A DNA stretch of 25,077 nucleotides from CBDUBS01 sp965365445 (GCA_965365445.1 CBDUBS010000039.1:1-25077), one strand, 5' to 3'. Shown: positions 15,883-24,392, numbered from the stretch's first letter. The notes: a model not told the origin generated them from the sequence alone. Numbers and translations: made by a program.

Positions 15883-16575
15883 ATGAAGAAAGCAATTTAT
15901 GGACTGATGGTAATGGCTGGACTAGGCCTGGCTGCCTGCAACACCGATCCTGATACCGATCTGGAAGCAGGCGCCGAAGTAGAGGCCGTCGGCGGCGAAG
16001 TTGGCGCAGAGATTGAGGCCGAGTTGAATCAATTCGATCAGGCGGTCACAGAGCTCCAAGCAAAAGTGGCCTCGTTGCCCGAGGATGCCCGCGAAGACGT
16101 TAATGACGCCCTCGAGGAAGCCGGTGATGAGCGCGAGGACATCATCGCGCTGCGCGATAATTACGCCGCCGCTCAGACCGATGAAGAACGCGCCGAGATC
16201 CGGTACAAACTGCGTGAGGAGTATCGGGATCTCCATGCCTTGATCGTAGAAGCCCGCATGGAAGCAGCGGAATCCCGGGATGATTTCCGTATGGTGGTAA
16301 ACGATGAAATGACCGATCTGGACCGGGAAATCGCCGAGCTGCGGAATGAGGCGGCCAATCTGGACGAAAATGCACGCGCGGCGCTGGATAATGAAATCGC
16401 CGAAATGGAGCGACAGCGAGAAGCCTTCCAGCAGGATCTTCAGCGGCTAGAGAATGCCTCCGAGGAGGAGTGGCGCGAAATGCGCAGGGATCTCGTCGCG
16501 GGCTGGGAGAAAGTTGAAAACTCGTTCCAGGCCATCAACTGGCCCCGGGATGTGGACGTAGACGTCCAGTACTAA
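15883..16575 (+). CDS. Acidic coiled-coil lipoprotein
   Basis: 230-aa predicted lipoprotein. Residues 1-18 are a signal sequence with a lipobox (LAAC, Cys19), and the following residues (NTDPDTD) are acidic. Residues about 45-215 are almost entirely charged heptad-like helix (repeated E, D, R, A, L), pointing to a long coiled coil or helical bundle. The C-terminus ends with a short non-helical tail (DVDVDVQY). A GGAGG at 15867-15871 lies 11 bases before the ATG, a longer than ideal spacing. No enzyme motif is present. It could be a periplasmic spacer, a cell-envelope stress protein or an outer-membrane anchor. It stands alone, with its own terminator directly downstream, so it is probably monocistronic and well expressed. 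Confidence 0.85.
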   Translation: MKKAIYGLMVMAGLGLAACNTDPDTDLEAGAEVEAVGGEVGAEIEAELNQFDQAVTELQAKVASLPEDAREDVNDALEEAGDEREDIIALRDNYAAAQTDEERAEIRYKLREEYRDLHALIVEARMEAAESRDDFRMVVNDEMTDLDREIAELRNEAANLDENARAALDNEIAEMERQREAFQQDLQRLENASEEEWREMRRDLVAGWEKVENSFQAINWPRDVDVDVQY

Positions 16576-16592
16576 CCTCGTAGAACGGTACA

Positions 16593-16620
16593 GGGGGAAG
16601 GAATTCGATTTCCTTCCCCC
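16593..16620 (+). terminator. Intrinsic terminator after the coiled-coil lipoprotein
   Basis: A perfect 11-base inverted repeat, GGGGGAAGGAA (16593-16603) and TTCCTTCCCCC (16610-16620), encloses a six-base loop. It begins 17 bases after the TAA stop. The T-run behind it is weak (TTCCC), but the stem is long and exact. Confidence 0.75.
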
Positions 16621-16766
16621 TTCCCATATCCCTGCTCCGGTCAGGGGGGTGGCAGTGGGTGTGAAAGTCTTGCCGCTTTCCGGTCCCGGGAAACCGCCTC
16701 TCCCGACCTGCTGTTGAGAAGTGAACCCCCGGCTTCTTTCGCACTCCTGACGAGGCAGTTCCTGCG

Positions 16767-17201
16767 ATGACCCAGATACCCACGCAACGCCTGGATAAGG
16801 CGTTCATACGCGAGCTTGCAGATGCTGTAGAGCGGCGATTTTCAGAGAGCAATTCTCTGGAACATTCGTTGCGTCTTGCCCTTCAGGAAAGAGCACCTGT
16901 TGCGCTGCTCCCTCCATCGCAAGAAAGAAGAGGGGTGCGGTGGTCGCTCGTCCTTACGGCTCTCGTCGGCGTGGGCCTTGCCGCGGTTCTGCTCCGTGGC
17001 ACGCGTCTTTCCCGTCCACGCCGGATGGGTCGGTCGAATTTCGTTACGTACAGGCGGGGTGTTCCACCGGAAACGCACCGGCCTGCACAGGTCGAGGAAG
17101 ACGAAGAATACGTTTCACCGGCTCGCCCGGCGGCGTATAGTCGCCCACCGATTGGGCCGCAGCGAACGTCAGGTAATTCCCGGAACGATATGGTGGAATG
17201 A
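16767..17201 (+). CDS. Hypothetical single-pass membrane protein
   Basis: 144-aa protein of unknown family. The N-terminal half (1-45) is a charged helix; one hydrophobic segment (about 59-77, SLVLTALVGVGLAAVLLRG) is flanked by arginines; the tail (78-144) is rich in Arg, Pro and Ser and looks disordered, with an acidic patch VEEDEEY (109-115). There is no signal peptide, so the helix probably anchors it with a cytoplasmic N- or C-terminal tail. GAGG at 16752-16755 is an imperfectly spaced ribosome site. It lies between the lipoprotein terminator and another small membrane protein. No function can be assigned. Confidence 0.6.
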   Translation: MTQIPTQRLDKAFIRELADAVERRFSESNSLEHSLRLALQERAPVALLPPSQERRGVRWSLVLTALVGVGLAAVLLRGTRLSRPRRMGRSNFVTYRRGVPPETHRPAQVEEDEEYVSPARPAAYSRPPIGPQRTSGNSRNDMVE

Positions 17202-17277
17202 TCGGGGGTTGGGAGAGCGTTCAAGAGCATTCAGCGACTATCTGGTTCAGGGCTGTACAGGGCAAAACCCCGTATAC

Positions 17278-17328
17278 ATCGTCATTCCCGAGCAGCCTGC
17301 TCCGGACGCCGGGGTCGGGGATGACGTC
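17278..17328. repeat. REP-like imperfect palindrome
   Basis: CGTCATTCCCGA (17280-17291) and TCGGGGATGACG (17315-17326) are inverted copies with one G-T wobble, enclosing a G+C-rich loop of 23 bases. The arms resemble the GTCATTCCCG-type palindromes dispersed in many bacterial genomes. Only one copy is seen here, so its repetitive nature is inferred. It lies in the gap between two small membrane-protein genes. Confidence 0.45.
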
Positions 17329-17421
17329 GCTGTTGTCCTCCGGTACCGTGAAGCATTTGTACTGAAACTTTATTAGCGCCTCGGTAAGGGGTGGCGGATC
17401 CGATGTTAAACCAAGAAAACC

Positions 17422-17886
17422 ATGCGTGTCCTTGAAGCCCTCGCAGGAGGGGCAGCGGGTGCGGTTGCCCTGACGCTCGTCCATGAAACCGCGCGTAAGA
17501 CGTTCGAGAATGCTCCCCGGATGGACGTGCTGGGTATGCGTGCGATCGTAAGGTCGTACGACAAGCTGAACCTTACCCCTCCTCAGGACGGCAACCTGCA
17601 TCGTCAGGCGCTCGTGGGGGACCTGGTATCGAATGCGGCCTTCTACAGCCTGGTCGGCTCCGGCGCGGGGGTGTGGCTGCGAGGGACGCTTCTGGGGCTC
17701 GTTGCCGGCGTCGGAGCCGTTGTGCTGCCTCCGTATCTGGGTCTGGGGCAGCAGCCTGTCTGGAAAACCCGGCAGACGCAAATCATGACGCTATCCTGGT
17801 ACCTCCTGGGAGGGCTAACGGCCGCTGCGGCGTCTCGGCTTACCGGAAAAGTAATTGGCTCCGCGGACGGCAACCACCGCAGTTGA
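17422..17886 (+). CDS. Hypothetical multi-pass membrane protein
   Basis: 154-aa protein with three or four hydrophobic stretches: about 4-20 (glycine/alanine-rich), 66-83, 86-108 and 120-140. The segment HETARKTFENAPRMDVLGMRAI (21-42) is distinctive and looks like a family of uncharacterised Bacteroidota membrane proteins I know only by pattern. No catalytic motif is seen. The ATG at 17422 is the only sensible start; there is no clear Shine-Dalgarno site. The gene is 220 bases after the previous small membrane protein, with the REP-like palindrome between them, so co-transcription is uncertain. Confidence 0.7.
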   Translation: MRVLEALAGGAAGAVALTLVHETARKTFENAPRMDVLGMRAIVRSYDKLNLTPPQDGNLHRQALVGDLVSNAAFYSLVGSGAGVWLRGTLLGLVAGVGAVVLPPYLGLGQQPVWKTRQTQIMTLSWYLLGGLTAAAASRLTGKVIGSADGNHRS

Positions 17887-18115
17887 TTGACGTACTGCTG
17901 ATATGGATGGGCAAGATTGAGCGAGGGTGATTCATGGTAGTGCCGTTACGCTACCAAAACCCGAACCACACAGAGACACGAAGCGAACGTTTTATTGAGC
18001 CAGGCAGGGGGGCGTCGAGGTCGTGATTGCGCATATTCGTAAATCGTTATCGGTAGGAGAGTGCGACGTCCGACCCACAGAGGAATCGGCGAGGAACCGT
18101 TTAACTACACCCAAT

Positions 18116-18511
18116 ATGACTGATCGGTCGCCCCGGGCGCGGATACTTTACGTAGAGGATCACGCCGATACACGATTCCTGATGGAACATGTTCTGCAGG
18201 ATTTGTATGACGTTACGGCCGTTTCAACAGCCGAAGGCGCCATCGAACTCTCGCGCGAAGGATCGTACGACCTGGTTATCGTGGATATCAATCTGCGCAG
18301 CGAACTGACGGGTGCGGACGTATTGAAAGCCTATCGCCGAAGTGCGGAATATGCCGGAACGCCCATCCTGGCGCTGACGGCTTATGCGCTTCCCGGCGAT
18401 CGGGAACGTTTCCTAGATATGGGGTTCGACGCATACATGTCCAAACCCTTTGCAGTAGACGAGTTGCTGGAATTGATCGCTCAGATGCTCGTCAGCTCGT
18501 CGAATCCCTGA
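18116..18511 (+). CDS. Receiver-only response regulator (CheY-like)
   Basis: 131-aa single-domain phospho-acceptor protein with no output domain. Conserved residues are the acidic pair E14-D15 (YVEDH), phosphorylation site D57 (VIVDINL), T88 (ALTAYA) and K110 (MSKPF). The ATG at 18116 is chosen because the receiver domain begins a few residues later; a GTG at 18023 would add 31 residues with no domain. No histidine kinase lies nearby, so its partner is encoded elsewhere. It probably acts by protein-protein contact or in a phosphorelay. The last 20 bases overlap a small convergent gene on the other strand. Confidence 0.9.
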   Translation: MTDRSPRARILYVEDHADTRFLMEHVLQDLYDVTAVSTAEGAIELSREGSYDLVIVDINLRSELTGADVLKAYRRSAEYAGTPILALTAYALPGDRERFLDMGFDAYMSKPFAVDELLELIAQMLVSSSNP

Positions 18512-18719
18512 CGACTTTGTCCACTGCTACGCCCCGCTTTTCCAACTCTCCTTCTAGCACCCCAAGGGCTTCCTCGATGTACGTGCGAACGTGGCGGCTT
18601 CCTTCCGTATAGTGGTGGGAAAGAAGATCGTAGGTGTTCCTGTATTGAGCTACGGTCTTAAGAAGTACGTGGTCGCTCAGGAGCGGTAGCCCTTTCGGCA
18701 GGAAGTGGTTGGTATGCAT
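18492..18719 (-). CDS. Hypothetical small soluble protein
   Basis: 75-aa reading frame with balanced, helix-prone composition (VRTYIEEALGVLEGELEKRG, about 44-63) unlike a random shadow frame. There is no signal or membrane segment and no known motif. It overlaps the 3' end of the receiver gene by 20 bases, tail to tail. There is no clear ribosome site before ATG 18719, so the gene call is tentative. It may work with one of the two response regulators that flank it, but nothing in the sequence proves that. Confidence 0.5.
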   Translation of the reverse strand: MHTNHFLPKGLPLLSDHVLLKTVAQYRNTYDLLSHHYTEGSRHVRTYIEEALGVLEGELEKRGVAVDKVVRDSTS

Positions 18720-18934
18720 GGCGGATCAACGGATCGGGACACTCATGCATGAACCTATACCATTTCTTGACGCATACGTATAGGCAAAATGCTGAACCAG
18801 AGATAGGGTTTTCTCTTACGCGTCTGTAGGGTCCTTTCGCAGTAGATGGAGATGCCGGCGAATAGGCGGTACCCGTATAGACGCGTTTATGCCCGGTTCG
18901 GATGGCGCCGGGGCGTAGGATCGGGCCGTTTCGC

Positions 18935-19381
18935 TTACGTCAACGTGGGGAGGCGCGCCGTGTTGAACCAGAAGTCCTTTACGGCCTTCAACACGTTATG
19001 CAGGTCGTCGTAGCGGGCCGGTTTTGCAATGTACGCATTGACGCCGTGCTGGTAGCTGAAGGCGATGTCTTCGGGCGCCGTCGATGTAGTAAGCACGATG
19101 AGTGGAATGCTGCGCAGGCTGGGGTGATTTTTGATTTCTCGCAAGGCTTCCCTTCCATCTTTACGCGGCATGTTCAAATCCAGCAAGATGAGATGGGGTA
19201 ACGCCGTCTTCTCACCGGTTTCGATACGTTCGGTGAGGTAGTTGAGCAATTCCTCCCCGTCCTGCACGACGGTTACGTCCCCGGGAAGGCTATTGGCTTT
19301 GGCTGCCCGTATAATCAGAAGCTGGTCGTCCGGGTCATCTTCAGCGAGGACGATAGTGACGATTCGCGGTTCTTCGTTCAT
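18935..19381 (-). CDS. Receiver-only response regulator (Rcp1-like)
   Basis: 148-aa single-domain response regulator. The acidic pair is D15-D16 (LAEDDPDD), the phospho-acceptor is D68 (ILLDLNMPRKDG), then T99 (VLTTS) and K120 (AKPARYDD). The EDDPDDQ start and the loop after D16 are typical of the Rcp1-like group that pairs with phytochrome-type or hybrid kinases. The ATG at 19381 is the start; the longer frame to 19552 would add residues unlike any domain. It has no DNA-binding output. No kinase is adjacent. A Bacteroidota-type promoter lies about 130 bases upstream. Confidence 0.9.
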   Translation of the reverse strand: MNEEPRIVTIVLAEDDPDDQLLIIRAAKANSLPGDVTVVQDGEELLNYLTERIETGEKTALPHLILLDLNMPRKDGREALREIKNHPSLRSIPLIVLTTSTAPEDIAFSYQHGVNAYIAKPARYDDLHNVLKAVKDFWFNTARLPTLT

Positions 19382-19509
19382 TTTTTCTTTACCCTTGAGG
19401 GTAGCCGTCGCAAACCTGAGCAGCCGGCCGGTGCTTTCCGATGCATCATGCTGCCAGGGTAAAATATCAATATACCTCAAACACATAATAGAACGCACTT
19501 CTTCCCTGA

Positions 19510-19538
19510 CAAATATAGACGAGCAGAAGGACGGGCAA
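19510..19538 (-). promoter_or_regulatory. Bacteroidota-type promoter for the Rcp1-like regulator
   Basis: On the minus strand TATATTTG (complement of 19510-19517) matches the -7 consensus TAnnTTTG exactly, and a TTG (complement of 19536-19538) lies 18 bases further upstream, near the known -33 spacing. The leader to ATG 19381 would be about 120 bases. Confidence 0.55.
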
Positions 19539-20163
19539 TCAGGAGATCGCAATCCGGCAGGTACAACATTGCCGAAGCGACCCGTCAGGGGCGCCGCATC
19601 GCGCCGAAGCCGAACCCATTTTGCCGTTTCATGTCATCGAATCAGGTACAGAGTATGGGACGCCAAATAGACGGACGAATAGCTCAATAATTGCCATGTG
19701 AAGTTATTTGCACTCCGAAAAGGTCGACAGGAGAGCGGGTGGGATGGCCCCGGCATTCCTGCCCTCTTGTTGCAAGATTGGCACAAAGCGCCTCGCGCTG
19801 CAAATCCTCCGCTCCCGCTGCAAATGAGGTTCGTGTAAAACCGCTCAGCCTCGTGGTCCGTGCTCTGATGGATGAAAAACGCCATGGCGGGGTGGGGTTG
19901 GCCTGGATATTCAGTGTTCGATCCGACTACCGGGAGAGGAACACGGCGAGCCGATTTATGCTTCAAGTTCGGAATGCGCTTTACCCTTCAACGGCCCCCA
20001 TAGCCTTTCAAAGGACGGCCAATGCAGGTGAGTAGTTTACCGGTTCGGGCCGTTCGTATGGTGATCGCACTCAAGGGGAGGCCCTTGTGAGGGCAAGAAC
20101 AGCCGCTCGAACTCGAACGCGCGGGGAAAGAACCATAGATAACAAGTTTAACGGAGACCATAC
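19539..20163. other. Long stretch without a convincing gene
   Basis: Open frames here (19691-20035 on the plus strand, 19634-19966 on the minus strand) give Cys/Arg/Ser-rich products without domain character and are not accepted. The stretch holds two direct copies of CGCTGCAAAT (19796-19805 and 19816-19825, 20-base period) and a GCCCT-TGTG-AGGGC hairpin (20081-20094) before glgX. It may be a decayed gene, a dispersed repeat or a non-coding RNA locus; nothing proves any of these. Confidence 0.5.
19796..19825. repeat. Short phased direct repeat
   Basis: CGCTGCAAAT occurs twice with a 20-base period, and a partial third copy (TTGCAAGAT) lies about 25 bases upstream. It is too short to class and could be a paired protein-binding site or chance. 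Confidence 0.35.
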
Positions 20164-22311
20164 GTGCTTATGGAAACACAGGTACTGGATACACTTCGGT
20201 TGGCGCAGGGTAAACCTTTTCCGCTCGGTGCAACCCTGATGGAAGGGGGTGTAAACTTCTCCCTGTTCAGCGAGTACGCGGAGCGCGTACAGCTCGTTCT
20301 GTTCGACGCCCCGGATGCCGAGCCGTCCGAGCCCATCGAAGTCAGAGAACGTACCGGACCTATCTGGCACATTTTCATATCGGGATTACGGGCCGGTCAA
20401 CTGTATGGGTACCGGGTTCACGGCCCCTACAATCCGATGGAAGCCAAGCGCTTCAATCCGAATAAAGTTCTACTCGATCCGTATGCCAAAGCCATCGGGA
20501 GAGCCGTCCGGTGGGACGACAGCCTGTTCGGCTACGAGGTGGGGCATCCCGAAGAGGACCTTTCGCTCAGCGCATCGGACAGCGCTCCCTTCGCTCCGCT
20601 TGGCGCCGTTGTCGATCCCCGGTTCGACTGGCAGGAAAGCCGACGCCCGAATGTCCACTGGCGGGATACCATCATTTACGAGACGCACGTAAAAGGGCTT
20701 ACGATGCGGCATCCGGAGGTGCCGGAAGACCTGCGCGGTACGTACATGGGCGTCGCCTCCGAACCGATCGTTCATCACTTGAAGTCGCTCGGGGTAACCG
20801 CCGTACAACTGCTCCCGGTTCATGCCTTCCTGCAGGACCGGCATTTGATCGAGAAAGATTTACGCAATTACTGGGGGTACAACACGCTCAACTTTTTCTC
20901 GCCGGAACCGTCCTACGCGGCGGCCGGGCCGGTAGGCGCCGTGCATGAGTTCAAGCAAATGGTGCAGGCACTGCATCAGGCCGGACTGGAGGTGTTTCTC
21001 GATGTCGTGTACAATCATACGGCCGAGGGCAACCGGCTCGGTCCTACGCTCTCGTTCCGTGGTATCGACAGCCGTTCCTACTACAAGGAAGCGCCCGAAA
21101 GCGAGCGGTTCTACATGGACTTCACCGGCACCGGCAATACGCTCGATATTGGTAATCCGCATGTGCTCCAACTCGTCATGGATAGCCTGCGTTACTGGGC
21201 CGTCGATATGCATGTAGATGGTTTCCGTTTCGACCTGGCCTCGGTGCTGGCCCGGAAACTGTTCGAGATCGATATGTTGAGCCCGTTTTTTCAGGTCATT
21301 CAGCAGGACCCCGTCCTCAGCCAGGTGAAGCTCATCGCCGAGCCCTGGGATGTGGGCATGGGAGGATATCAGGTAGGGGCTTTCCCGTGGCAGTGGGCCG
21401 AGTGGAACGGGCGCTACCGGGACTCCGTCCGGAGTTTCTGGACGAGTGTGAATTGCACCAACCTGGGAGAGCTGGCTACGCGTGTGTCCGGATCGGCTGA
21501 TTTATATAATCATAGCGGGCGACGCCCGTTCGCTTCCGTGAACTTCCTGACGGCTCACGATGGATTCACGCTGGAGGATCTGGTCAGCTACGAGCACAAG
21601 CATAATGATGCCAACGGGGAAGACAATCGGGACGGCCACGACGACAACCGGAGCACCAATTGCGGTCATGAAGGTCCTACGGACAACCCGGACGTGCTTC
21701 GGTGCCGCGAGCGTTTGAAGCGAAGCCTGTTCACTTCCCTTATGCTGTCTCAGGGTGTTCCGATGATTCTCGGCGGCGATGAACTATCCCGCACGCAGGG
21801 AGGCAACAACAACACCTATTGTCAGGATAACGAGATCAACTGGTACCACTGGGATCTCGATGAACGCAAGCAGAAGTTTCTCGACTTTGCCCGAGCGGCG
21901 ATTGCTTTCCGGAGAGAGACGGCAACGTTCCGTCGCCGCCATTTTTTGACGGGCCAGGCCGGTGAAAGCGGCCTCCGCGACGTATCGTGGTGGCACCCCG
22001 ACGGCCGCGAAATAGGCGACGATGACTGGCAGAACACCGGGCTTCAAACGCTCGGTATGCTGCTTTCCGGTGAATCGGTCGATGCCGTAGACGAATCAGG
22101 CGGGGTCATCCCTCAGAATACGTACCTCGTCGTCTTCAATGCCTCCGGTGAGGGTAGCTTTCAGCTTCCTCACATCGAGCGACTGCATCACTGGAAGGTA
22201 GTCCTTGCTACCCAGGCAGACGAAGTGCCCGATCCGGAGTATCCACCCGAGGGACAATTTCCGACCCCTCCCCAGTCGATCGTCGTATTCGAGGCCATAG
22301 AGCAAGCATAG
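20164..22311 (+). CDS. glgX: Glycogen/isoamylase-type debranching enzyme
   Basis: GH13_11 enzyme (715 aa) that hydrolyses alpha-1,6 branches of glycogen or maltodextrin, also known as TreX where it feeds trehalose synthesis. The GTG at 20164 has GGAG (20153-20156) seven bases before it; ATG 20170 is the alternative. Residues about 15-110 are a CBM48 domain (PLGATLMEGGVNFSLFS, YGYRVHGPY). The GH13 catalytic residues are D357 (GFRFDLAS), E393 (LIAEPWDVG) and D466 (FLTAHDGFTL). DVVYNH (280-285) and the motif NGEDNRDGHDDNRSTNCG, characteristic of GlgX/TreX, are present, as is the usual length. It acts in the cytoplasm. The convergent treZ 25 bases away suggests the TreX-TreY-TreZ route, with TreY encoded elsewhere. 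Confidence 0.96.
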   Translation: MLMETQVLDTLRLAQGKPFPLGATLMEGGVNFSLFSEYAERVQLVLFDAPDAEPSEPIEVRERTGPIWHIFISGLRAGQLYGYRVHGPYNPMEAKRFNPNKVLLDPYAKAIGRAVRWDDSLFGYEVGHPEEDLSLSASDSAPFAPLGAVVDPRFDWQESRRPNVHWRDTIIYETHVKGLTMRHPEVPEDLRGTYMGVASEPIVHHLKSLGVTAVQLLPVHAFLQDRHLIEKDLRNYWGYNTLNFFSPEPSYAAAGPVGAVHEFKQMVQALHQAGLEVFLDVVYNHTAEGNRLGPTLSFRGIDSRSYYKEAPESERFYMDFTGTGNTLDIGNPHVLQLVMDSLRYWAVDMHVDGFRFDLASVLARKLFEIDMLSPFFQVIQQDPVLSQVKLIAEPWDVGMGGYQVGAFPWQWAEWNGRYRDSVRSFWTSVNCTNLGELATRVSGSADLYNHSGRRPFASVNFLTAHDGFTLEDLVSYEHKHNDANGEDNRDGHDDNRSTNCGHEGPTDNPDVLRCRERLKRSLFTSLMLSQGVPMILGGDELSRTQGGNNNTYCQDNEINWYHWDLDERKQKFLDFARAAIAFRRETATFRRRHFLTGQAGESGLRDVSWWHPDGREIGDDDWQNTGLQTLGMLLSGESVDAVDESGGVIPQNTYLVVFNASGEGSFQLPHIERLHHWKVVLATQADEVPDPEYPPEGQFPTPPQSIVVFEAIEQA

Positions 22312-22336
22312 TGTCGGTTCCCTCAACGGAGCGCCG

Positions 22337-24166
22337 TTACCACGCCTGTTCCTCAATGAAAAGGGCGGCCGCCGGGGTATGGAACTCAACGTTTCCCTCG
22401 TGGATGGAGGGAGCCCGGCCGTCCGGGGCAAATTCGGGTTGCTCCGTATGCATGACGAGCCGGGCAGCCGCGGGCACGGGAAGTACGATACCCGGCCGAA
22501 AGGCAACCAGCAGCGTGTACAGGCCGCGTCGCATCGAGAGGCCCCCCTCGGGGCTGCCTTCTGCGGTGAAGCGGCCCGTTACGTCCCGCCGGATAGCCAG
22601 CAACCGCTGGTAGAGTCGGAGCGTTCCGGCGTGCAGCGGCTGCTCCATTTCCTCCCAGACGAGTTTACTGCGCTGGAAGGTAGACTCGTCCTGCGGATCG
22701 GGCACGGCGCCCTTGAAATCCTCGAACGCTTCAAATTCCCTCTTCCTGCCTTCGCTGACCAGTACACCCAGTTCGTCGTGGTGGTCGGTGAAAAACTGAA
22801 ACGGGGATGACGTAGCCCACTCCTGCCCCATGAAAAGCAGCGGCGTCTCCGGCGCAAACAACAGCACCGCAGTGGCCGCTCGGTAGGCCGCCGGTTCGAT
22901 GCCGTGGTGCAGGCGGTCGCCGTAAGCTCGATTGCCGATCTGGTCGTGGTTTTGAATGGCAATCACGAATTGGTGCAGGGGCAGACCCGCCGGATCGGTG
23001 CCCCTGTTCTTTTTCATGTTCGCCGAGTGCTGGCCCGAAAAGAACCAGCCTTGCGTCAGCGTCCGGGCTAATTGCCCGGTCGTAGTCTCTGCGAAATCGG
23101 CGAAGTAGCCATGCCGGTCTCCGGCAACGAGGTTTCGGATTTGATGGTGGAAATCGTCGGCCCATACGCCGTCCAAACCATACCCCCCCTCCTTCGGGGG
23201 GTCGATGAGTGTGCGCAGGTTGCGGTGGTCCTCTGCAAACAACAGGCGCTCCGGACCCGGCAATCCCTTGACCATGTCGGCCAGATCCTTCAGGAAATGC
23301 CGGGGGGACGTATCGATGAGGGCGTGTGTAGCATCCAGACGCAATCCGTCGAAGTGATACTCCAGTAACCAGTGGGCGGCGTTTTCCAGAAAGAAGCGCC
23401 GTACAGGCTCGGACTGCTCTCCGTCCAGGTTGATGGCCTGTCCCCACGGGGTTTCGTGGGCGTCCGTGAAATAGTGGCCGAATGCCGCTGCGTAAGCGGC
23501 ATCCGGGCCGAAGTGGTTGTAAATGGCATCCAGATAAACGGCGAGACCCTCCACGTGAGCCGTATCGACCAGCCGGCGCAAATCGTCCGGCGTACCGTAG
23601 GCGCTCGCCGGTGCGAACAGAGCGGCCTGGTCGTACCCCCAGTTCCAGCGCCCCGGAAAATCTGCCAGCGGCATGAGCTCGATGGCGGTTATGCCGAGAT
23701 CTCTCAAATAGGGCAGGCGTTTTCGCACGCCCTCGAAGTCGCCCTCGGGGGAGAACGTGCCGACATGCAGCTCGTAGAAAACCAGATTACCGGCGGCTAT
23801 GCCCTGCCAGTCGGCATCGTTCCATTCGAATGATCGGGGGTTTACCACGCTTGAAGGTCCGTGGACCCCGTAGGGCTGAAACCGGGAAGCCGGATCGGGA
23901 AATACATCGCGCTCGTCCAGCCTGAACCGGTACAGGGCCCCTTCCTTCAGGCCTTCTCCGTAGGTCACGAAGTAACCTTCCGGCTCAGGCTGCATCTCAA
24001 GGATTCGAGAAACCTCCCATCTCCCAACGGCGTAGCCCGGCGCGTAAATCTCTACCTCTACACGCTCGTACCGGGGGGCCCACACACGGAACCATGTATC
24101 GCCGCTGTCCGGAATGGCGCCAAGGCTCGGAGTGGAAATCGAGGTTGGATTGAAATGGGTACGCAT
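22337..24166 (-). CDS. treZ: Malto-oligosyltrehalose trehalohydrolase
   Basis: GH13_10 enzyme (609 aa) releasing trehalose from maltooligosyl trehalose made by TreY. An N-terminal CBM48-like domain covers about 20-110 (WFRVWAPRYERVEVEIY). Family motifs are FYELHVGTFSPEG (130-142), AIYNHFG (214-220), the nucleophile D278 in GLRLDATHA, the acid/base E312 in FAEDHRN (the AEDHRN form is characteristic of TreZ), and D408 in QNHDQIGNRA. Length is normal for the family. It is convergent with glgX, not in the usual treXYZ order, and treY is absent from the window. Trehalose from alpha-glucan would help against osmotic or desiccation stress, a known role for this pathway. Confidence 0.96.
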   Translation of the reverse strand: MRTHFNPTSISTPSLGAIPDSGDTWFRVWAPRYERVEVEIYAPGYAVGRWEVSRILEMQPEPEGYFVTYGEGLKEGALYRFRLDERDVFPDPASRFQPYGVHGPSSVVNPRSFEWNDADWQGIAAGNLVFYELHVGTFSPEGDFEGVRKRLPYLRDLGITAIELMPLADFPGRWNWGYDQAALFAPASAYGTPDDLRRLVDTAHVEGLAVYLDAIYNHFGPDAAYAAAFGHYFTDAHETPWGQAINLDGEQSEPVRRFFLENAAHWLLEYHFDGLRLDATHALIDTSPRHFLKDLADMVKGLPGPERLLFAEDHRNLRTLIDPPKEGGYGLDGVWADDFHHQIRNLVAGDRHGYFADFAETTTGQLARTLTQGWFFSGQHSANMKKNRGTDPAGLPLHQFVIAIQNHDQIGNRAYGDRLHHGIEPAAYRAATAVLLFAPETPLLFMGQEWATSSPFQFFTDHHDELGVLVSEGRKREFEAFEDFKGAVPDPQDESTFQRSKLVWEEMEQPLHAGTLRLYQRLLAIRRDVTGRFTAEGSPEGGLSMRRGLYTLLVAFRPGIVLPVPAAARLVMHTEQPEFAPDGRAPSIHEGNVEFHTPAAALFIEEQAW

Positions 24167-24315
24167 ACAAATGAAGGTGTTCTTTATAACGGGTGATGAC
24201 AGAGAGACGAAGGCCGCCGCTCTGTAAAAAGAAGATATCCGCTATATGGGGAAACCAAAATTCCGCCGGCGGGGGAGGGGAGTGCGCCGATCTCCTTCAA
24301 GCGCCGCTCGGACCG

Positions 24316-24371
24316 ATAAAAACGAGGGCCCCTATACGATCAAATACCATAAATGATCGTACCGGGGCCCT
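24316..24371 (-). terminator. Strong intrinsic terminator of the DUF892 gene
   Basis: AGGGCCCC (24325-24332) pairs with GGGGCCCT (24364-24371) and TACGATCA (24335-24342) with TGATCGTA (24354-24361), separated by a two-base internal mismatch; the loop is 11 bases. On the minus strand the stem is followed by CG and TTTTT (complement of 24318-24322). It starts 22 bases past the stop of the DUF892 gene and would stop its transcript before treZ. Confidence 0.85.
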
Positions 24372-24392
24372 GTCCATACAAGCTGATTCAGG

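Noticed and set aside
17221..17781. 186-codon minus-strand frame
   Set aside because: It covers the REP-like palindrome and most of the membrane-protein gene on the other strand, and its composition is not protein-like.
19634..19966. 110-codon minus-strand frame
   Set aside because: Cys/Ser-rich, no domain, competes with an equally poor plus-strand frame; treated as non-coding sequence.
22325..22338. AACGG-AGCG-CCGTT hairpin between glgX and treZ
   Set aside because: Five-base stem overlapping the treZ stop codon and without a T-run; too weak.
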